Source: a virus. From it: DNA of 48,482 bases. A program made the translations under genes and the position numbers. The stretch is taken from positions 1 to 48,482 of IMG/VR virus record IMGVR_UViG_3300020054_000854. One strand, written 5' to 3'. This document shows positions 23,495 to 31,703 of the stretch, one piece after another; the stretch's first letter is position 1, and every line of letters begins with the position of its first letter. Under the pieces are notes generated by a model. It ran no database searches. It saw nothing but the letters and a program-made list of their open reading frames with translations, and was not told the DNA's origin.

Positions 23495-23523
23495 TTGACA
23501 TTCTTTTTCAAATATTGTAGAAT
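23495..23523 (+). promoter_or_regulatory. sigma70-type promoter for nuclease-like gene and modification operon
   Basis: TTGACA, 17 bases, TAGAAT; ATG of the next gene 28 bases downstream. A second TATAAT lies at 23534-23539. Confidence 0.75.
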
Positions 23524-23550
23524 AGCTGTATCATATAATGGAAAATTGTT

Positions 23551-24513
23551 ATGGGTATTCGCGTAACAGAATCGGATAATTCAACATTAACTGAAGTTGC
23601 AACTAAGATGTACACTAAGGCATTGCCAAGTGTTATCGATAGTTTTCAAAATAACCCAAATCGAGAAAAGTTTACAACCGTCTTAGGTATGTACGGCGAA
23701 ATTGTTGCATCTGAAATTTGCAACGCTGAAATTTCTAACAATCATGGTTACGATATGATTGTTAGAAAAACTACCTTTGTACCTATTGCCGGCATAGACG
23801 ACGGCGGTCATTATCAGATTACGTTAAACGCTGGTGCACGTATTGAAGTAAAGACTCAATTTGCTTCTCAAGAAGATACTGTTCGGATGCAAGGTGTTGA
23901 AGGTAAACAAGGTCAATGTGATTATTTCTTTTTTAATGATTATAGCAATATCGATAGCCCAAGGCATTACTTAATTCCACACGATCAATTTTTCAAATCT
24001 GCATACATTAACGATTCAACAATTAAGTGGTATAAACCTCACGTTAACACATTTTACAAAAGCGGAAAACAAAAACCGTACCATGAAAATACTCTTTTAG
24101 TAAATTACTTCGAGGTGATTAGCGGTCACGTCGAAATAATCAATGAAACTTTTAATGATGATAAGGAGATAAACTCGATGGCAAATCGACGTGTAATGGA
24201 ACTGACTGAAATCAACTCTGCTTATAAGCACGAACCAAACAAACTCGGTCTTGTTCCTTTTTCAGTACTTGACTCAGGTCAATTACAAATGGCTGCAAAA
24301 AATATTGTTTTGCGTAGTCGAAATACAAACGAAACCATTAAGTTAGGTGACGCAACTCCAATTTCAACAAAGCGCGTATTTGAAAATAATCGCAAACTCG
24401 CAAAGGTTGAATTGGATAAGACCTTCCCTGCGATGGTAAAAGGTTATTTCTTCAACAAGTTTAAGAAATTGCCAGTAGATCAGAATGCTTGGGTGGTCGA
24501 GTATACTGTATGA
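23551..24513 (+). CDS. candidate PD-(D/E)XK nuclease
   Basis: 320 residues. In the N-terminal third there is a helix with acidic residues (GEIVASEICNAE, about 49-60), then GYDMIV with D68, and ARIEVKTQFASQ with E99-x-K101: the order and spacing of a PD-(D/E)XK core. The remainder (SGHVEIINETFND, MANRRVMELTEINSAY) is unfamiliar. First gene after its own promoter, overlapping the dNMP kinase start by four bases. Could be a DNA-degrading or modification-dependent endonuclease that spares modified phage DNA; the nuclease call rests on motif only. Confidence 0.45.
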   Translation: MGIRVTESDNSTLTEVATKMYTKALPSVIDSFQNNPNREKFTTVLGMYGEIVASEICNAEISNNHGYDMIVRKTTFVPIAGIDDGGHYQITLNAGARIEVKTQFASQEDTVRMQGVEGKQGQCDYFFFNDYSNIDSPRHYLIPHDQFFKSAYINDSTIKWYKPHVNTFYKSGKQKPYHENTLLVNYFEVISGHVEIINETFNDDKEINSMANRRVMELTEINSAYKHEPNKLGLVPFSVLDSGQLQMAAKNIVLRSRNTNETIKLGDATPISTKRVFENNRKLAKVELDKTFPAMVKGYFFNKFKKLPVDQNAWVVEYTV

Positions 24514-25079
24514 TCTTAATTATTGAAGGTATGGATAATTGCGGCAAGTCTTATTTGATTAATGACTTGCGCAAGCAATACTTTAAGAGGCATCGAACGA
24601 TTACACATCATTCATCCTCTCCTCCCACAAAATCCGCACCTGATATATGGGAACAAATGCATTACGATGATTTGTTCTCAACATTTAAGCAAATGGTCCA
24701 ACACGAAGGTTACGACGTTCTGTTGGACCGTTTCCATCTCGGTGCAATTGTTTACGGTGCTAAATATCGTAATTCATCGCCCCACGCAATGAAAACAATT
24801 GACAGAAGACATCTTGAAAATTATGATCAAGCTGCCCTGTTATTGTTGACTGATACTAATGAAGGCATTATGTCTCGAGACGATGGCTTGAGTATCGAAC
24901 AAAGCGCCGAAGAATATGACGATGTTCGTAGAAGGTTTACTGAAGCGTTTAAAGAATCATACGCAGTTAATAAACTTCACGTCAATATTACTACTAACGG
25001 TGGTATTGACAAGACGCTATCAACTGTGATACAATGGCTAGATCAAATTGAATCTATAAAATTAGAGGCATCCTATTAA
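24510..25079 (+). CDS. deoxynucleoside monophosphate kinase (thymidylate kinase-like)
   Basis: 189 residues from ATG 24510 (ATGA overlap with the previous stop; an upstream start is unlikely). ILIIEGMDNCGKSYLINDL is the P-loop, and YDVLLDRFHLGAIVYG is the DR-type motif of thymidylate kinases. LLLTDTNEGIMSRDDG resembles the lid region. Located directly before dCMP hydroxymethylase, so it may phosphorylate hydroxymethyl-dCMP and/or dTMP, the job done in T4 by gp1. One base overlaps the next start. Confidence 0.8.
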   Translation: MILIIEGMDNCGKSYLINDLRKQYFKRHRTITHHSSSPPTKSAPDIWEQMHYDDLFSTFKQMVQHEGYDVLLDRFHLGAIVYGAKYRNSSPHAMKTIDRRHLENYDQAALLLLTDTNEGIMSRDDGLSIEQSAEEYDDVRRRFTEAFKESYAVNKLHVNITTNGGIDKTLSTVIQWLDQIESIKLEASY

Positions 25080-25744
25080 TGCAAACTGTAAATGACATTC
25101 GCAAAAAGTTGATGATGAAGCGTATCGAAAACGATTACGTTACCGATAAGACCGGTGTCAAAACAATTGAGCTCGTTGGTGAATCGTTTATTGCTGATGA
25201 AGATTGGATTGTTCGCAAGCCCAACTTAGAATATGTTCAACGCGAACTCGAATGGTATCACAATATGTCATTGCGAGTTGATGATATTCCTGGTGAAACG
25301 CCACAAATTTGGAAAGACATTGCGTCTACTCGCGGTAAGATCAATTCAAATTATGGTTATCTGATTTGGCATGAAAATAACGGAGATCAATATCGTAATT
25401 GTTTGCGTGAACTCCGTGCTAATCCAGATAGCCGACGTGCTACTATGATCTATAACAGACCAAGTATGCACACCGATTATAACCAAGACGGTATGTCAGA
25501 TTTTGTTTGTACATACGCAAATCAGTTTATGATTCGTGATAACAAACTTGTCTCACATTATATTATGCGATCTAATGACGCCGTCTTTGGTTATTGTAAT
25601 GATGTTCATTGGGCCATGCATGTACATAAAATGCTGGCTTATGATCTTAACATAGAGAAAGGCGATCTGATTTGGACTGCTTCATCGTTTCATATATACG
25701 AACGCCACTTTAAATTTTTGGATAAATTAATTACACATGGTTGA
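25079..25744 (+). CDS. 42: deoxycytidylate 5-hydroxymethyltransferase (gp42)
   Basis: 221 residues (T4 gp42 246). Strong similarity to T4 gp42: DKTGVKTIELVGESFIADE, YVQRELEWY, DIPGETPQIWKDIAS, SNYGYLIW, NPDSRRATMIYNRPSM, DGMSDFVCTYANQF. Cys144 corresponds to catalytic Cys148. In MRSNDAVFGYCND, Asp175 falls where T4 has Asp179, the residue that selects dCMP; thymidylate synthases have Asn there. The enzyme adds a hydroxymethyl group from methylene-tetrahydrofolate to dCMP, so the genome probably contains 5-hydroxymethylcytosine or a derivative. A related activity (5-hydroxylation) cannot be excluded from sequence. Confidence 0.9.
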   Translation: MQTVNDIRKKLMMKRIENDYVTDKTGVKTIELVGESFIADEDWIVRKPNLEYVQRELEWYHNMSLRVDDIPGETPQIWKDIASTRGKINSNYGYLIWHENNGDQYRNCLRELRANPDSRRATMIYNRPSMHTDYNQDGMSDFVCTYANQFMIRDNKLVSHYIMRSNDAVFGYCNDVHWAMHVHKMLAYDLNIEKGDLIWTASSFHIYERHFKFLDKLITHG

Positions 25745-26204
25745 TTGGAATACAAGATTTTTACAACTTGCTCGTGAAATAAGTACGTGGTCAAAAGATC
25801 CTAGTACTCAGGTAGGCGCCGTCATTATTAATGAGAAGCGGCGTATTCTTGCAACTGGATATAACGGATTTCCTCGAGGCATTTTCGATAAAGAATCTCG
25901 ATTGCAAGACCGTGAGCAAAAATATCAATTAGTTGTTCATGCTGAAATGAACGCAATCTATAACGCTACATATAATGGCGTATGTCTTGAAGGCGCAACT
26001 CTTTATGTGTGGGGTTTACCTGCATGTTCAGAATGTGCTAAAGGTATTATTCAGGTTGGTATTAAAAAGGTTGTGATGGCTGACATAAATAAAGTTGACA
26101 AGTGGCAGAAATCGTTTGAGATTTCTAAAGCTTTATTTGATGAAGCAAGTGTTGAATATAAAATGGTAGAAATAAATGAAACACAACAAGCGAATCGTTC
26201 TTGA
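25737..26204 (+). CDS. cd: deoxycytidylate deaminase (dCMP deaminase)
   Basis: 155 residues. Zinc motif VVHAEMNAIYNA and LPACSECAKGIIQ (HAE...PCxxC-type, here PACSEC), plus STQVGAVIINEKRRILATGYNGFPRG, the usual deaminase N-terminus. Converts dCMP to dUMP for dTMP synthesis. Overlaps gp42 by eight bases and the next gene by 29. Confidence 0.93.
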   Translation: MVDWNTRFLQLAREISTWSKDPSTQVGAVIINEKRRILATGYNGFPRGIFDKESRLQDREQKYQLVVHAEMNAIYNATYNGVCLEGATLYVWGLPACSECAKGIIQVGIKKVVMADINKVDKWQKSFEISKALFDEASVEYKMVEINETQQANRS

Positions 26205-27204
26205 TTTTGATGATACGTTAGCATATACAAAAAATCGAGATTGGGAAAACGCAATTCCAAACGAAGCATTAATACAAAAATGCAATCAGTTGTTTGATTC
26301 TGGTTGGACAATTGATATCTTTACCGCCCGTGGATCTATTTCCTGTAAAACCCGTATTGAAGCCGAACAAAAATACGGTCAACAAATTAGAAGTTGGTTA
26401 TCCAAACACAATGTTAAATATAACGAATTGAGTTTTGATAAACCTCTTGCTGCTTATTATATTGACGATAAAGGCATCTCTCCAGAATTATTCTTGGAAG
26501 CTGATATTAAACAATTGTGCGGTGGGTTATCTGGATCTGACATATATACCGATGGCAATCTTGTTCACAAAACAGCTGACAACGGTCATGAAGCAATGTC
26601 TTGGTTTGATTCTGCTAAAGAATTTTTGAATGTTCCAAGAATTGATCGTATTGTTGGTAATACTTTAACTATGGAATATATTAATCATAACGAGCAATAT
26701 TTTTCCGATAATATCTTTATTGCTTTGGCTAAGATTCAAGAAGTATTGACTGCAATGTCAAAAAGACCATCTCTTAATGAAAAAGTTTTTGATGATTATG
26801 CAGCAAGAATTAAAGAACACTGTGAATTAGCAAACCTAAAATTGTTTGACAAAGTACATAATATGTTGTATAATGGCAAACAATATAAAAGCAACTTTGC
26901 TCACGGAGATTTTGGAATAAAAAATCTGCTATTCAGCGATGAACGTTTGGTGTTGATTGATCCGATACCAAACGTTTTTGGCTGTGTTGAATTAGACGTT
27001 GCAAAATTTTTGGCAAGTTTGCTAATTAACAAATACACAAAAGAAGAATACGATACCTCGTTCGAATTGTTATCTTTTTATAACAAGATCGACAAAAATG
27101 ATTTAAGAATTCTTGTTGCTTCCGAATGCATACGAGTTTTTAAATATCACCCAGATAAAGTGTTTGTTCTTACTTGTGTAAACTCGATAATACAGGAGAT
27201 ATAA
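26176..27204 (+). CDS. HAD-like phosphatase / aminoglycoside-choline-type kinase fusion
   Basis: 342 residues, two domains. Residues 1-115: HAD motif I VLDFDDTLAY (DxDxT), FTARGS, and a late motif LAAYYIDDKG. Residues about 120-342: protein-kinase-like small-molecule kinase with FAHGDFGIKNLLF (HGDxxxxN catalytic loop) and LVLIDPIPN (metal-binding Asp). Such kinases phosphorylate choline, sugars or aminoglycosides. The gene overlaps the deaminase by 29 bases and abuts a cytidylyltransferase, so the two probably make a CDP-activated small molecule. Substrate unknown. Confidence 0.7.
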   Translation: MKHNKRIVLDFDDTLAYTKNRDWENAIPNEALIQKCNQLFDSGWTIDIFTARGSISCKTRIEAEQKYGQQIRSWLSKHNVKYNELSFDKPLAAYYIDDKGISPELFLEADIKQLCGGLSGSDIYTDGNLVHKTADNGHEAMSWFDSAKEFLNVPRIDRIVGNTLTMEYINHNEQYFSDNIFIALAKIQEVLTAMSKRPSLNEKVFDDYAARIKEHCELANLKLFDKVHNMLYNGKQYKSNFAHGDFGIKNLLFSDERLVLIDPIPNVFGCVELDVAKFLASLLINKYTKEEYDTSFELLSFYNKIDKNDLRILVASECIRVFKYHPDKVFVLTCVNSIIQEI

Positions 27205-27639
27205 ATGTTTTTAGATAGAAAAACTTTACCTGAAAACGCAAAGGTAGGTTTTACTTGCTCGACGTTCGATTTGTTTCACGCCGGCCATCTTGTTATGTTA
27301 CAAGAAGCAAAAACTTTGTGTGATTATTTGATTGTCGGTTTATTAATTGACCCGACAGTTGATCGTCCTGAAAATAAAAATAAACCTATACAAACGCCTT
27401 TTGAAAGGTATATACAAGTATCATCTTGCAAGTATGTCGATGAAGTTATTCCATTCACTACAGAACAAGAAATCGTTGATATGATATTGACTATCAATCC
27501 TGATATTAGAATCGTTGGTGAAGAATACAAAGACGTTGAGCACACTGGCAAAGGCCTTTGTCAAATACATTACAATCGTCGGCGGCATTCGTTTTCTTCA
27601 ACTGAACTTCGATCGCGCGTAGTTGCCGCCCATAAATAA
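27205..27639 (+). CDS. cytidylyltransferase-like nucleotidyltransferase (TagD/CCT family)
   Basis: 144 residues. TCSTFDLFHAGHLVMLQEAK contains the HxGH-type nucleotide-binding motif, and HSFSSTELRSRV matches the RTxGISTT/S-type C-terminal signature. The family couples CTP (or ATP) to glycerol-phosphate, phosphocholine, phosphoethanolamine or sugar phosphates. It begins directly after the kinase fusion stop and precedes a glycosyltransferase, consistent with making a nucleotide-activated donor. Confidence 0.8.
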   Translation: MFLDRKTLPENAKVGFTCSTFDLFHAGHLVMLQEAKTLCDYLIVGLLIDPTVDRPENKNKPIQTPFERYIQVSSCKYVDEVIPFTTEQEIVDMILTINPDIRIVGEEYKDVEHTGKGLCQIHYNRRRHSFSSTELRSRVVAAHK

Positions 27640-27663
27640 TACACTGAAGTTGAGTTTTATATT

Positions 27664-28908
27664 ATGAAAAATATCGGTTTTGCAAAAATCGGCAAGTCTA
27701 TCAAATTAAAGACAAACAATTATTCTCCTATTGGTGGTGATAACGAACCATCTGCATTTCTTCGCGCTTTAGCAAATAACAACCCAGATAAAACTTTTTA
27801 TATTGTTGGCCGTTCGGATTTTAGCACCCTATCTGAAACTGAACGACTCAATCTTTTTCCATACGATAATGTAATCGATATTTGGAAAGGAGTTAAGTCA
27901 GAAAAAACAGAAAAATTTTACCGTCATATTATCAATTATTTTAAAGATAAAAAAATTCAATTAGATTTTACTGTAATGATGGTTGGGCAAGTCGGTACTG
28001 TAACCGTTCCTAATAAAATTATCAAGACGCGTAATGATGATGGTATTCCTGCAGCGGTAATTGATATGACAAAGTTTTATACTTCGCCAATCAGCGTATG
28101 GATAAATGAAGACAAGCCGCGTTACATAGAAATTGTAAATGACCCAAGATACGTAATGAATCAATCTCGAGATATATTCCATTTGCCTGAAATTTCTTTA
28201 GGACAATATGATTATGAATATCGAGTCAATTGTATTGAATCTTACGAAGATCAAACTCGAAAGGAAGTGTATACAAAATCTAAATATGCTGGTATGGAAG
28301 TTGGTTTTTGCATGGATTACAAATATACCGAAGAAGTTAATATTAAACGTAATATAAACTTCATGATGATTTTGAATGAAGGTAAACCTTCTCGATACAG
28401 TTTACTAAAAGAATGGGTTCTTGATGAAATTGATGACGTTGAAATTTATGGTCGATGGGAAGACGATCGTGCTTTAACCGATCATCGTTTCCGAGGCTCT
28501 TTACATATTGACGAAATACAACGCAAGCTTAATAATGTTAAATTTACTTTTATCATTCCAATTAAAAAAGGATGGGTAACAGCAAAATATTTAGAAATGA
28601 TTCACGCTGGTGTAATTCCATTTTTCCACCCAACCTATGACGAACAGAGGCATTTGCAAATTCCTGACTTCCTTCGAGTTAATAGCGCGTCTGAAATGAA
28701 AGAAAAAATGGAACGTTTAATAAACAATGAAAACGAGTATGTTTCTGTTTTAAAAGGTTTGCGTAAATTGATTCTTAAACCTGAATATTACGACGGTACA
28801 TTCCTAAACAAACAAATTATGTCTGCCGCTGATCCTTCTTATGTTGCTCCAAACAAAGAAGAATATGAAAAGAAAACGGCTGCAACACTTGAGGAGTTTT
28901 TTGCATGA
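27664..28908 (+). CDS. glycosyltransferase, GT-B-like, candidate DNA glycosyltransferase
   Basis: 414 residues, size of T4 alpha-glucosyltransferase (400). Two Rossmann-like halves: N-terminal GFAKIGKSIKLKTNNYSPIG with a gap, and a C-terminal half with NFMMILNEG, KFTFIIPIKKGWVTAKYLEM and IHAGVIPFFHPTYDEQ (the donor-side Glu/His region of GT-B enzymes). It ends TLEEFFA, the same PIP-like peptide as gp43 and the next gene. It overlaps the C5-methyltransferase by four bases. Location in the hydroxymethylcytosine operon plus clamp-type tail argue that its acceptor is DNA; acting on a surface glycan remains possible. Confidence 0.65.
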   Translation: MKNIGFAKIGKSIKLKTNNYSPIGGDNEPSAFLRALANNNPDKTFYIVGRSDFSTLSETERLNLFPYDNVIDIWKGVKSEKTEKFYRHIINYFKDKKIQLDFTVMMVGQVGTVTVPNKIIKTRNDDGIPAAVIDMTKFYTSPISVWINEDKPRYIEIVNDPRYVMNQSRDIFHLPEISLGQYDYEYRVNCIESYEDQTRKEVYTKSKYAGMEVGFCMDYKYTEEVNIKRNINFMMILNEGKPSRYSLLKEWVLDEIDDVEIYGRWEDDRALTDHRFRGSLHIDEIQRKLNNVKFTFIIPIKKGWVTAKYLEMIHAGVIPFFHPTYDEQRHLQIPDFLRVNSASEMKEKMERLINNENEYVSVLKGLRKLILKPEYYDGTFLNKQIMSAADPSYVAPNKEEYEKKTAATLEEFFA

Positions 28909-30134
28909 ATAAAGAAATAACTTGGGCCCCTTTGATACCTTTAATCGGAGGACAAATGTTAGGCGCTGAAAGGGCATTTGGTACAGCTCCGTCTGCAATA
29001 TATTCTTATGATGGGTTTCAAGCAAATGATGGACATTATGTAAATTATCAACAAAATACATTAGGTCGAGATGTTTCGTATATCTTACTTGAAGATAACA
29101 TTCCCCGTGGTAAAGTTGATGTTATTTCTGGCACTCCTCCTTGTGCGGCCTTGAGTCAATTAAATACAGGTATGTCTGCAGAATCAAAAGGCGCAACTTG
29201 TGCAAAGAATGATTGGATGTACCAAGTCTTTACAGAAGCAATTGATAATTTTGAGGTCAAAGCAGTTGTAGTTGAAAATGCGCCTGCTCTTTTTACAAAT
29301 AAAGGTTATGAAGTTGCAAAAAAATTATATGATATTTGTAACGAACGCGGGTATAGTTTGACTTTGTATAAAACATCAACTAAATATCATGGAATTCCAC
29401 AGGCAAGAGATCGTACATTTGCTATTGGTTGGAAATCTGAAACCGCTCCTATTATGGGTTGGTATAAAAGAGATCGACAAACATTTGAAGAATATTTGAA
29501 TACTTTGCCAAAAGATTCATTACAAAATGATTTGATTATCAACAAAAAAGTTGCGGATGAGCCATACTATCAATTCATCAAAACACTTTCTAACCAAGAT
29601 CCTCGTGAAATTATTATTGAAGATCGTGATCACGGCGGGGGTACGGCATTTGGTTGGATTCAACGCAACGGATTATTAGAACGCGCAAATCAATGGTTTA
29701 AAGAAACCGGCAACGAAGCAGGGATTAAATATTCTGATCATGCAATTAAAAAATTTGCTGCAGGAAAAGGTATTTGGGATGGCTCTGTACACGTTTTTAA
29801 GGATACAATGAATGCTGTAATAGGCCGTAATATGGTTGACACTATTCACCCATCTGAAGATCGATCTTTAACTATCCGTGAAGCATTATATATGATGGGA
29901 TTCCCTACAGATTTTGAATTGATTGGAGGTTTGCCTAAAGTAAATCATATTGCACAAAATGTACCAGTACCAACATCACGAGACATTCATACAGAAGTTG
30001 CAAAGTTTATTAGAGGCGAATTATCATTTTCAGAAACAAACTTTTTGCGACAAAATAATCACAAAGAAGAAACTTCGGTCGACCCATACGGTAAAAACAA
30101 TCAACCGACTCTTGAGGAGTTTTTTGCGGCATGA
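28905..30134 (+). CDS. DNA C5-cytosine methyltransferase
   Basis: 409 residues. Motif IV ISGTPPCAALSQLNTG carries the Pro-Cys catalytic pair, motif VI VVVENAPALF (ENV-type), motif VIII HGIPQARDRTFAIG (QxRxR). Motif I is atypical (PLIPLIGGQMLGAERAF instead of FxGxGG). Target recognition region is about residues 180-320, and TIHPSEDRSLTIREALYMMGFP is motif IX/X. The C-terminus QPTLEEFFAA is a PIP-box-like peptide. The ATGA overlap and internal GAGGAG provide coupling to dexA. It could methylate cytosines ahead of or instead of hypermodification; specificity unknown. Confidence 0.88.
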   Translation: MNKEITWAPLIPLIGGQMLGAERAFGTAPSAIYSYDGFQANDGHYVNYQQNTLGRDVSYILLEDNIPRGKVDVISGTPPCAALSQLNTGMSAESKGATCAKNDWMYQVFTEAIDNFEVKAVVVENAPALFTNKGYEVAKKLYDICNERGYSLTLYKTSTKYHGIPQARDRTFAIGWKSETAPIMGWYKRDRQTFEEYLNTLPKDSLQNDLIINKKVADEPYYQFIKTLSNQDPREIIIEDRDHGGGTAFGWIQRNGLLERANQWFKETGNEAGIKYSDHAIKKFAAGKGIWDGSVHVFKDTMNAVIGRNMVDTIHPSEDRSLTIREALYMMGFPTDFELIGGLPKVNHIAQNVPVPTSRDIHTEVAKFIRGELSFSETNFLRQNNHKEETSVDPYGKNNQPTLEEFFAA

Positions 30135-30751
30135 AACACCATTTAATATTAGACTTCGAAACCTTGGGGCAGGATGTACACAAATGTGCAATTATTGATG
30201 TTTCTGTCATGGTATTTGATTGGGATCGTTTTTGTAGCGATAATCCTTACACTTATAAGGATATTGAATTAACAAAAAGATTTAAGTTATCAGTTAAAGA
30301 TCAAACTTCAAACTATGATTACGAAATTCAAAAAGACACAATTGAGTTTTGGGAACAACAAGAAAAAGAAGTTCGAACTAAGATTACCCCAAAACCTGAT
30401 GACTTGACTGTTAAAGAATTTACTGATCAATTTTTAGATTTTTTAATTGATGGGCCAAAGATTGAATATTGGTGGTCAAGATCTAATACTTTTGATCCAG
30501 TTATTCTTGAAAGATTATTCAAATCTCAAGGTAAAGTTAAACACATGCAAGAACATTTAAAGTATTGGGCTGTACGTGATACAAGAACTTGGATTGATGC
30601 AAAATTAAATTTTCCTAAAACCAACGGTTTTACTCCAGTGAACCGAGAAGAATGGGATAAAGTATTTAAAAAGCACGACAGTTCTTGGGATATCTTAGCT
30701 GATGTATTAAGAATGCAATTTATTGACCGTATTGAAAACGACGTGGATTAA
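30131..30751 (+). CDS. dexA: exonuclease DexA (DEDD family)
   Basis: 206 residues (T4 DexA 227). LILDFETLGQDVHKCAIIDV provides the first D and E, WWSRSNTFDPVILERL the third-motif region and HDSSWDILADVLR the last acidic motif; HKCAIIDVSVMVFDW is typical of T4 DexA. A 3'-5' DNA exonuclease. Overlaps the methyltransferase stop (ATGA), with the tag-coding GAGGAG serving as its ribosome site. Confidence 0.88.
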   Translation: MKHHLILDFETLGQDVHKCAIIDVSVMVFDWDRFCSDNPYTYKDIELTKRFKLSVKDQTSNYDYEIQKDTIEFWEQQEKEVRTKITPKPDDLTVKEFTDQFLDFLIDGPKIEYWWSRSNTFDPVILERLFKSQGKVKHMQEHLKYWAVRDTRTWIDAKLNFPKTNGFTPVNREEWDKVFKKHDSSWDILADVLRMQFIDRIENDVD

Positions 30752-30753
30752 AA

Positions 30754-31647
30754 ATGGAACAAGATAAAATAAGTATAGAAGAATTGCGTAAACACAAGAT
30801 CTTTTTGGCAACACCTATGTATGGCGCCCAATGTATGGGATCCTATACAAAATCGGTTGCAGAATTATCAATGATTTGCGCTGTTAACCAAATCGCAATT
30901 AAACATTACTTTATCTTTAATGAGAGTTTAATTCAAAGAGCAAGAAATTATTGTGTAGACGAATTTCTCAGATCAGACTCAACTCATTTGTTGTTCATTG
31001 ATGCTGATGTTGCTTTTAATCCACACCACGTTATCAATATGTTAGCAATACAGCTTAAGAATGAAGAAATTGATATTATTACTGCGCCTTATCCAAAAAA
31101 AGCGATTGCTTGGGAAAAAGTTATTAAAGCTGTCGAGCAAGGCAAAGGCAATGATAATCCATACGATTTAGAAAAATATACAGGTGATATGGTATTCAAT
31201 CCGGTGCGTAAAGAAAATGGGCCTCCTTTAAGGTTAGACCAACCTATTGAAATTATGGAAGGCGGAACCGGATTTATGTTAATACCAAGATACGTATTTG
31301 AAAAATTTAATGCAGCGTTTCCTGAATTGAGATATACGCCCGATCATATAAGGTCTGAAAACTTCGATGGCACAAGACAAATTACTGCGTTTTTTGATTG
31401 TATCATCGATCGTACTTCAGGCCGTTATTTGTCTGAAGATTATTTCTTTTCAAGAAAATGTCGAGAGATTGGATTGAGTATTTGGATGTGTCCTTGGATG
31501 GAATTGCATCATATTGGGACGTATATTTTTAAAGGAAATATGATTGCTGCCAATTCAATTGGTGCTGCGGCTACCGCAAATGAATCTGCAAGGAGAAGTA
31601 CTTATAACAAAAATAAGGCTAAGCGTGATAAAAAGAAAAATAGTTGA
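30754..31647 (+). CDS. GT-A glycosyltransferase of marine phages
   Basis: 297 residues. KIFLATPMYGAQCMGSYTKS, FNESLIQRARNYCVDEFLRS and HLLFIDADVAFNP (DxD metal motif), then GGTGFMLIPRYVFEKF, LSEDYFFSRKCREIGLSIWM and MELHHIGTYIF. This is a family I associate with T4-like and other marine phages and annotated only as glycosyltransferase. Its place at the end of the modification operon makes a role in DNA or virion glycosylation plausible. It lacks the PIP-like tail. Its stop overlaps the gp45 promoter. Confidence 0.8.
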   Translation: MEQDKISIEELRKHKIFLATPMYGAQCMGSYTKSVAELSMICAVNQIAIKHYFIFNESLIQRARNYCVDEFLRSDSTHLLFIDADVAFNPHHVINMLAIQLKNEEIDIITAPYPKKAIAWEKVIKAVEQGKGNDNPYDLEKYTGDMVFNPVRKENGPPLRLDQPIEIMEGGTGFMLIPRYVFEKFNAAFPELRYTPDHIRSENFDGTRQITAFFDCIIDRTSGRYLSEDYFFSRKCREIGLSIWMCPWMELHHIGTYIFKGNMIAANSIGAAATANESARRSTYNKNKAKRDKKKNS

Positions 31648-31672
31648 CATTATAACAGTTTTGTTATATAAT
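31644..31672 (+). promoter_or_regulatory. sigma70-type promoter for gp45
   Basis: TTGACA, 17 bases, TATAAT; AAGGAG ribosome site and ATG at 31704 follow. The -35 overlaps the preceding stop codon. Confidence 0.8.
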
Positions 31673-31703
31673 AGCATTCTAAAATCAAGGAGTATTTTTT
31701 ATT

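Noticed and set aside
25079-25744. Thymidylate synthase instead of dCMP hydroxymethylase
   Set aside because: Close match to T4 gp42 throughout, and Asp175 in the position that distinguishes dCMP hydroxymethylase from the Asn of thymidylate synthase.
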